Below are positions 56,277 to 64,000 of a DNA stretch of 64,000 bases, in pieces (position 1 is the stretch's first letter; every line of letters starts with the position of its first letter). The position numbers were made by a program, and so were the translations under genes. The stretch is from assembly GCA_037576215.1 (NCBI GenBank), contig JBANDB010000009.1, positions 2,108,001 through 2,172,000 of the forward strand, given 5' to 3'. The notes below the pieces were generated by a model. The model saw only the letters and a list, made by a program, of their open reading frames with translations, was not told where the DNA came from and ran no database searches. This DNA comes from Armillaria gallica. Lineage: Eukaryota > Basidiomycota > Agaricomycetes > Agaricales > Physalacriaceae.

Positions 56277-57950
56277 ATGACTTCGTACAACATCCCAAAT
56301 ATGACCGGCACCATTCTCGACGATCATATTCACCTGGGCGAATACATTGGCGCTGGCGCCTTTGGCACAGTATATCACGCTGTGGACGTTACGACTCCTC
56401 CCCACGAGAGACGTATGTATGCCGTGAAATGCCTACAAGCCAATCCGGACATTATCGACCCTCCACTCGAGTTCATTCTTCAACACAGAGTCTCTCGGCA
56501 CTCCAACATTGTCCGTCTTCATTTCCTCTTCGAACAAGGGTCGTATCTATTCGCGGTCATGGATTTATGTGCCGGAAACGACCTCCATACTGCGATAAAG
56601 AGAGGGGCGTTTTTGAATGATGAGAACTATATACAGTCTATATTTCTCCAAATACTCGACGCGGTTTCATACTGTCACGATCTCGGAGTCTACCATCGTG
56701 ATCTGAAGCCGGAGAACATCCTGTGCTCGGAGGACGGCTTGGAAGTGTATCTAGCCGATTTTGGTCTGTCGACGGATAAAGGGCTGTCGGACGACTTTAT
56801 GTGTGGGACGCCTGCGTATATGAGCCCTGGTAAGCTGCTATTTCCGTTCACCATCTGCAGACATTGACGCGCTTCTGCAGAAGTTATAGACGAATATGAT
56901 ATTTACGAACGGTACTCGAGTCGACACAACGATACTTGGGCTCTCGGCATCATTTTCGTCAATCTAGTCACTGGACACCGTCCATGGAAGCGAGCGAAAT
57001 CTTCGGACTCTCAATTCCGGGCATACTGCGATAATCGTGAAGAATATTTCCTGAATGAATTCTCAATTTCCTCTGGTTCTCACGAAATCCTGAATTCGAT
57101 GCTTGCCATTGAGCCTCTAGGCCGCTCGTCGCTACGGACCATTCGTCATCTCGTCGCAAATCTTGATACATTTTTCCCCTCGACAACATTCGTCGAAATC
57201 CCCATCATCGAGACAAGGACACTCATCACGGAGGTAGAAGTGAAGGCGTATGGAGACACTGAAGAGTATGCGACCTTCACCTGTTCTTCTTTGTCCCTCA
57301 TCTCATCCCCATTTGCTAGTGCATTGCCTCCTCCCAAGAATCTTGCTTTAAGCCGTTCGCCTTCGTCGTCGCTATCTTCGACATGCGAGTCTGCCAGTTC
57401 CTCACCCAGAAGCTGTATGATCAACCCTGCTGGTCGACCCCCGCTCGCCGTTACCAATTCCATTCGAACTTCAAGCCTGGGTGATGGTCAGGAACATCGA
57501 AGGGGTCCTCCGCCGCCGCTACCGCCTCGACCATCTCCTCATCGGGTCGCAGTCGCACCTATACTGCCTGTGGTCACCAAACCCGCAAACATTGTCCGAT
57601 GTCAGGGCCATCCAATGGGTACTCCGCCACCATCACCGCCTCGACTGTCTCCCCGTAGTGTCGCAGCTTCGCCTCCACCCGCCGTCGTCAATTCGGTTCG
57701 AGTTTCAAAGATTGTCCGGGGTTCTCCACCACCGTTACCACCTCGAAGGTCTCCTCATGGTTTCGCCCCAGTGATCCCGCCTCCACTCGCTGTCGTCAAT
57801 CCCACTCGTGTTCCAACGATCGTCCTGGGTCAAGGACATTCAATGGATCCTTTGCCTTCACTGCGTCAACGTCAACTTTCAAGTTCTCCTCTCGGAGTCG
57901 CACCAAGATACCCGCCACGCTTGCGGTGCAAGGGAGATCGCAGTCTCTAA
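56277..57950 (+). CDS. Ran1-like Ser/Thr protein kinase, right copy
   Basis: Exons 56277-56829 and 56881-57950 give 540 residues, the same exon and intron lengths as the left copy. Every catalytic motif is kept: [32 protein letters not shown] and the spliced GTPAYMSPE. By eye about 15 of the first 184 residues differ, mostly conservative (I/V, F/Y, D/N). The Pro-rich tail with its repeated PPLPPR-type motifs is also kept. Lack of any stop or frame break over 1.6 kb suggests both copies are under selection or are kept alike by gene conversion. The upstream CRE palindrome is altered here. Function as for the left copy. Confidence 0.87.
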
Positions 57951-58478
57951 TTCTGCTCCGGGGATTCCTTTCGCAAGTCGAAAAGGTTCCGTGGAACGGT
58001 TTCCGAGCTAAGCGTCTTCTCTCCTGCTTTGTTGTCCATTTTCTTCACTCTCTTGTTTTCTAGACCACCCGCATCAAGTTGAAACATCTGCAATCCGCGC
58101 TGATTCGATACGATGGTTGGGTGGCATGGACAATTTTCGGTTATTGGAACTTCGCAGAACGGACGATTTAGTTTATCCATTCAAAATCACAAAATTCCGC
58201 TGGGACAATTGGTCGGCGTAGGAAAAAAACTTGATATCTCTTGTATCCTTTTGGAGGCGTGCATTTCTTGGGTGTTGGTGGGCGGGCTCCCCTCGACTTG
58301 GTTGAGGTAGGTAGCTGTACCGGAGGGACTTATGGCGGACTGCGAGGGCAACTTGCTCCGTCGCCTCCCTGCTGCAAGATCGTTAACGACCGGGCTACCG
58401 TTGTGTCCCGAGGCCATGGCCACAGCAGGGGGGTTGGACCTCACATCCTCTCTTCGATGGGCGGGGACATCCACGTCT

Positions 58479-58951
58479 CTTCATTACGAATACCAATTCC
58501 TTCCAATTTTCGCTTCTTATACTATTTAAAGGCGGCCACAAGATGAAATAGCGTTGACATCTACCTTCAAGCAGAAATATCTTTATTCGTGGATAGAGGA
58601 GGAAGATCTTCATCATTGAAATCATATCTCCCCACCTCAAGGAAGGCAACGCTCTAAATTCTTTCGGATTGTCTACGGGCAATGAGGCAGAGGTACTGTG
58701 TACTGATGGAAAGCGGGCATCATTTATATTCGGTCATGTAAAGCAACGTGTAAGCAAATAAAGTATGTCTATGTATGTTGAAGTGGTTATACAGCAGATG
58801 AGGGTTAACGTATCGAGTGAAAGAGAAAAAATGATATAATTACAACTAACAAGCGGGTTTTGGTGACACATTCTACGAGGAGTGAGCGTACGATGGAGGC
58901 CCTGAATAAAGGACTCTCAGCGATAATGAATACGGAAGAAATCGAACATAG
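58479..58951. other. Convergent intergenic stretch
   Basis: About 470 bases between the right repeat border and the ACC1 stop. AT-rich towards ACC1 (its 3' untranslated region). No gene seen. Confidence 0.45.
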
Positions 58952-61900
58952 CTAACCTGGTGAGCGAGAAGAGGTTTGTAGAACACCCATCAGAGATGCC
59001 TTCTCATCTTCAGACATACTGTCAGCTAGACGCATGATGCTGTTCATCGTTGCTTTGCGATCTTCTTTGGCAAGCTCCATTAGGCGCCGCAGGAGGTGGT
59101 CAGCGCGCAGTTGAATGACAGTGGGTGCGAGGTCCAAATCCTCTAAATTTTCGGCCATCTGGCGGTAAGGAGTAGTCGGCTCGAGCGAAGCAAGGGTGTC
59201 GAGCAGCCTGGCACGGTACTCGTACGTAGCTCCTGGACTGGCATCGGCGAGTTCGCGAAGAGCAGCAGACCTTGCGACTCGTGCGCGCACGGCCCAGTAG
59301 AAGAATCGACGAGCGTCTTTCCAAACGGCTGGTTTCGCGCAGCCCTTAGCCTCCATGCGACCAGTACGGCTGAAGAAAAAAGTAAATTAACTGCACTGTC
59401 ATTAAATGAAGGCTGAACTTACTCGTGGAGATCAGCAAACAGAATGGCGATCTGCTTGTACGTCGGTGCAAGCAGCTTTTCACGGCTCGATAGAGCAGCG
59501 TTAGCAGCAGCGCGCTCTTCGGGGGTCTTGCCGACGTCCTTGCTGTCGCGTTTGAGGGAAGCATAGGTCTCATCAAGCCGTTCCATCAGTCCAAGCAGCT
59601 TGTCGCGACGCATCTTGATCTCGACGATACCCTCAGGTTCCAATACACCGGCACGAGCGTCGACATCAGCATACATCTCCATCTGCTCTTTGTTGATAGA
59701 GGGATCAAGGACGACCCAAGCACCACCACGAAGCTCGCCGTTAGGAACGATGTAAACGAAGATAGGTTGTTTGTAGCTGGAGAGACCGTCGACAATCTTT
59801 GAACCTTGCTTCAAGACTTCATCGTACATGTCCTGTTGACCTCCAGAGAAACCACGCCAGTTGGCGAAGATAATGAGAGGAAGACCTTCTCGTTCGAAGT
59901 CGAATATTGCCTGGGCGGTCTTGTAGGCGGAATTGGGGTACCATACTTGGCCGGCTTCCATGATGTGCTGCTCGAACGATGCCGGGTTGGCGGGATCAGC
60001 AGGGACTATGCGCTCGATGGTGCGAGTCTCGACGGCAATCACACCCATGGGAATACCGCCGAGACGGGCCCTACCAACGACAACTGTTTGCGCCCAACCA
60101 CTCAACGTTTCTTGGAAGGAACCTTTGTCGAAGAATCCGCTAAGCCACTCCGACGAAGTCTCATCCTCTTTTCCCTCGATGAACCAACGAGGATCGTATG
60201 GGCCCTTCGGCGGTGTATAGCCAATGTCACGATTCCAGCTGTCGGGGGTTTCACGAACCGGAATGGCGCCGTCCTTGACATCCGGAACGTAGGACATCCA
60301 CTCCAAAATTTGGGTAGCACCCTGGAGATCGCTGCTGGCTGTAAGGTGCGAAACGCCGTTCTTGAACATGATCTGGGTACCACCGAGTTGCAAGTTAGAG
60401 GTATAAACCTCTCGGCCAAGCACTTTGTTGAGTGCTCCGGCACCGGTGAGAATAATAGGCTGACCCTCAACTTGGACGGCACGCTCTCCAAGACGGACAA
60501 GATAGGCGCCGATACCAACGGAACGGGCGGTGACCAGAGTGATCGTGAAAATATCATCATATGCCCGCGACGTTTCTCCAGCAATGAGACCAGAGCCTTT
60601 CAACGACTCTACACCCAAACCGTCCTGCAAACCGATAACGTCGGTGATCTTGTGTCGACGTTCGCCGTTCTCGTGAACCTCGATTGTCTTTACAGAGGGA
60701 CCTTTTTCTTCCAATTTGAGGAAGTTCTCGTGTGTCAAATAGAGATAGCTGACGCCCTTTTCGGTTGCGCGTCATCGTTCCACGCAGCAGAGAGCAGCGG
60801 TACGACTTCATCAGCAACACCAAGTCGGGCACCTGAGTTGGCCGACAGATAAATGCGAGGAATGCCATGTTCCCTAGCGTATTGCGTGACGAGATAGAAG
60901 AACTGGTCTTCAAGGGGTCCAAATGAACCGATCTTGAAGGTGATGTCGTTGGCAACTGCAACCACCCTTCTTCCGTTGGGATACTCTGGAGTTTTCATGG
61001 TGAACACCCAAGCAACCATTCCGAAGGTATTGTTACCCGGTGCACGGTCTACCTCAGTGATCTGGTCGTGCTCATCAAGAACAAGCTCCTTGGACTCCAA
61101 GAACGACTTCGGCGGCACAAGAGACGAATCAGTCTTGCGTGCCGTAACCCAAACGTTTTGCAATGCTTTCGAGAAGAGGTCGGGGAAGTCGTAGACGTAA
61201 GTGGTACCAATCAAATGAGCTTGGTACCGTTTGGGTTGCAAGGACTCCTTCGTAGGATATGCTTGATGGACGGGTTGCAGGTGAAGAGGACCTTTCTCAC
61301 CAATCGACTTAAGAATGGTGGTGCCCTTGTCCGTTGTGATCTCCTGGTAGGCGTGGTAGTTCACGATGAAGCCGGATACGTTTTCAATGACACAACGAAT
61401 GGGGGTCACATTGCCCTCGTCATCCTCCAGAGCGATCCTGATCTCAGAACCGGTGACATGTAAACGCCACAACCGCTTGCCATGGCGCTCGATGAAACCA
61501 GAGATGGCAGCTAGAACATCCTCGTAGGTCACAGCGAGTGTGTAGACGAAGTTGATGAAGATGTTGTTGCAGTCGGCATTGCGGTACTGGGCAGAAACAA
61601 ACTCGAGTCCGTCTAAAATAGACGTCACGAGTCGATCGGTCTCAGAGATGAGGTACTCGGCCGTGCTCATGGTGCCACGGAGACGACCAGGGCGGACCAG
61701 CGCTCGGACGAAGAACCGGTTGTCCAACTGATTCTCCCTAGCAACGGCATGATACATGTGGATCTGCTTGCTCTCGATAAACACGGGCTTCAAGATGTAG
61801 TTCTTGAGACGGCTCAATTCGATTTGGAAAGCGAGAGCAGGCTCGATGTTACGAATAGCCTGCTCCTCACCCCACACACCATCGACCTCGCGTAGGGTAA

Positions 61901-64000
61901 CATAAACAGGGTATTGACCTTGTCGGCAAAGGAGAACAGAGACACGGCGAACGCCACGACGAGCCAGGGTTTCGCGTTGTCCATTGATAAATGGTATGAT
62001 CTTCGCGAACCAGTCATCCTCGGACATATCGTCCTCTTTATTGAATAGACGTAAAGCGATGTTGATGACGTTGGGCGGCTGGTCGTCTTTTCCATGACGC
62101 TCCTGGTGCTCCTCAGCATCGAACGGGGGCAACATTGATGCTACTTTCCCGAAACCGCGGACAAGGGCAGCGAAGTCGGGGAAGGAAGCAATAGCACCGG
62201 TGCGGATGGGCTGTGCCTGGCTCTTGGAGATCAAGTACGTCAGGTCGCTGACTGACGCAGAGCGACGGGGTTCACTGTAAAAGCTTCTAAGTGAGAGAAA
62301 CATAATTGTGTAGCATAAGTTACCCACCCGAATGCGGCGATACGCGGTGTCGACGGAGGAGAGTGAGATTGTCCAATATTGAACCGCCATGTGAGGACGC
62401 TAGGAATCTCGCCGTCATCTAAGGTATCACCCTCCTCATAGTCAATCGAAAGCACGCTGTATGCTCGATATGCGCGGCGGACGTACACCTCGAACGCGGC
62501 TGATGATGGGTTAGAAAACCAGCGGACAGGGTATGATGCAAACAACGTACCAAGGGTGACCATAGGGTCAGGGTGGTTGAAGAATGTCGGAAGCACATCA
62601 TATACAGTGAATTGAGAGTCACTAAGCTCCTTCAACACTTCAGCAGAGGGAGTCCTATATCAAACGTCACATCAGGTCACATCCCGGTCCACGACATCAA
62701 TTCAAAACTGCGCACCTTCGACCCCGGCCTTGCTCGCCATAGTACTGGTTCGTGACCGAGTTCCTGAGGACAGACTCCATTTGCGCCATGCGTTCCTCAT
62801 ATGATGGCATTTGTCCAAAGATCAACACTTCGCGAGCCTTCAGAGAGACAGACGTTGAGGATCTACACAAAGAAGATCAGGATCGGTATGAAAGTAAGCA
62901 TGGAAAGACCATACTTCGCCTCAAGAACAGCAAGGCTTTGCAAAACCTGGTAGAGTCGACTCTCCGGGTCCGATACAGTGAGGCCACCATTCTTAACATG
63001 ATCAAGGAGCGTCATGACAAGCTTCGCCTTACTCTGAACCTTGATATGGCTCAAAACAAGGGCAACGACCTTGCCCAAGTCATCTTTATGTTGATCACGG
63101 AGAGTCAAAACACGAGCTTCGATGCTTCCACCAAAGAGCTTCTCAGTGGCCTCATAACGCTCCAAAAGCTTCGTGATCGTCTCGGTTTCATGTCCCTTCA
63201 GGCCACTCGCGAACCGTTCCACGACGTCAAAGAGATCGCCAAGTTGAGCGCGGAACATGGTCCTGTCCTGAGGAAGAACGTGATCCTGAACATAATGTTC
63301 AAGAAGTTTCTTGATTCGAACGGCGGGGAAGTCTTGGGTATCTCCCTTAGCCTTAGCCGAATCAAGAGCAGCACGTATGCTGTCCTCTAACTTTGATGGC
63401 ATGCGGCCCGAAAGAGCCGAGAGAATGGCACCGACTTCCGAATAGGGCAAATCGTGGTCGTGGAGAACTTCAATCAAATCTCTGACGGTGGATGCCATGA
63501 TTGCCTGGTTATCGAAGCCGTCCAAAATATCATTGAGGAGGGTCAGGCAATAGACCAAGCGCTGGTGAGTCTTGTTACCGACGACACCAGGCGTGCCCAT
63601 CGAGGGAAGAAGGCCTTCGAAAGGCTTAGCGTGCTTAACACGAGCGGGGTCATCGAGCGTGAGGATGCCAACAATGTCTCCAGGGTCGAGACTGACACCG
63701 GGCTGCTTGATCAACTGCACGATGCCGTCTTCCGAGGCGACGAGTGGCATGTACATTTTCATGACCTAAGAACAAAAGTTTCAGTATAACCGAGATCAGT
63801 CGGTGCACTAAGTTCTCACCTCAATTTCCGCATAATGTTCACCAGCATTTATATGGTCGCCACTGTCGACGAAGTATCGGATCAGCTTTCCAGGACTTGG
63901 ACTCCTCAGTTGTGTGGGGTCGTTCTCTTGCTCGATCAAGCAGGTCTTTGCATCTACCATCAACCTCAACGCACCGACCTCCTCCTGCCAGTACACAGAG
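58952..64000 (-). CDS. ACC1: Acetyl-CoA carboxylase, C-terminal two thirds (partial)
   Basis: The cytosolic multidomain enzyme makes malonyl-CoA for fatty acids. The window holds it from just before the biotin carrier domain to the stop at 58952; the biotin carboxylase part lies beyond 64000. Seen: CLIEQENDPTQLRSPSPGKL, then the biotin site EVMKM, with Lys codon 63756-63758 and an intron between EIE and VMKM. The central domain follows, with VYVRRAYRAYSVLSIDYEEG. The carboxyltransferase domain includes PRIYLSANSGARLGVADEVV, GAYLVRLGERAVQVEGQPII, LGGTQIMFKNGVSHLTASSD, IFANWRGFSGGQQDMYDEVL and VVLDPSINKEQMEMYADVDA. Six introns of 50-60 bases were followed. Near 60757-60764 one base is missing: AWNDDAQP must change frame to reach KGVSYLYLTHENF. 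The enzyme is essential, so a consensus error is more likely than decay. Confidence 0.95.

Larger units (their letters stand above)
54376..58478. repeat. Right arm of a large inverted duplication
   Basis: Inverted counterpart of 38214-42754, with gene order F-box (minus) then kinase (plus). The kinase and its 3' flank are nearly the same as on the left, while the F-box half is clearly diverged and has a deletion of about 350 bases in the shared upstream region. The right border is near 58478, about 470 bases before the ACC1 stop. Confidence 0.85.

Noticed and set aside
38214..58478. Inverted duplication as a pure assembly artefact
   Set aside because: The arms differ throughout (kinase substitutions, broken F-box copy, 350-base length difference), which a fold-back artefact would not give.
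59806..60852. 348-codon open frame on the plus strand
   Set aside because: It is exactly antisense to the ACC1 carboxyltransferase domain, whose conserved motifs are unambiguous on the minus strand.
1..64000. CRISPR arrays, prokaryotic operons, tRNA or rRNA genes
   Set aside because: Genes have spliceosomal introns throughout; no regularly spaced repeats, no convincing tRNA A/B box pair and no rRNA-like stretch were seen by eye.

Overview
This window looks like nuclear DNA of a mushroom-forming basidiomycete (probably Agaricomycetes). The genes are dense and split by many short introns, mostly about 45 to 60 bases and mostly GT-AG. The families also fit: BUD6, CRH-type GH16 transglycosidases, a DUF6534-type seven-helix protein, F-box genes, a GMC oxidoreductase, and a fungal C2H2 plus Zn2Cys6 transcription factor. 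All calls were made by eye from translated reading frames and splice signals; no database search was run.

Layout. 0-3.2 kb: the 3' end of an unknown gene, a leucine-rich-repeat protein and a coiled-coil protein. 3.2-11.3 kb: gene-poor, with one Ser/Pro-rich gene at 6.6 kb. 11.3-21 kb: BUD6, a GH16 enzyme, mitochondrial ribosomal protein uL23m, a DCR2-like phosphatase and a second GH16 enzyme. 22.2-24.4 kb: a broken UvrD-like helicase with a RecB-type nuclease tail. 25.4-31.6 kb: a 3' fragment of a GH16 gene, a DUF6534-like membrane protein and a GMC oxidoreductase. 32-37.2 kb: two tandem four-helix membrane genes, an F-box gene and a short-chain dehydrogenase.

38.2-58.5 kb is framed by a large inverted duplication. 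Each arm is about 4 kb and carries a Ran1-like protein kinase plus an F-box gene. The left arm is 38214-42754 and the right arm 54376-58478. Both kinase copies are open over 540 codons with identical exon lengths. The F-box gene is intact on the left and broken on the right. The 11.6 kb between the arms holds a two-type zinc-finger transcription factor, the ribosome-biogenesis factor EBP2 and an SVOP-like MFS transporter. 59-64 kb is the C-terminal two thirds of acetyl-CoA carboxylase (ACC1), running off the right edge.

Several genes expected to be essential or strongly conserved (ACC1, EBP2, DCR2, perhaps uL23m) contain single-base frame breaks, often in homopolymer runs. This points to consensus indel errors in the assembly, so every frameshift-only pseudogene call here needs read-level checking. 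The helicase is different: it also carries two in-frame nonsense codons of the C-to-T type. The best candidates for new biology are the helicase-nuclease fusion and the asymmetric inverted duplication.
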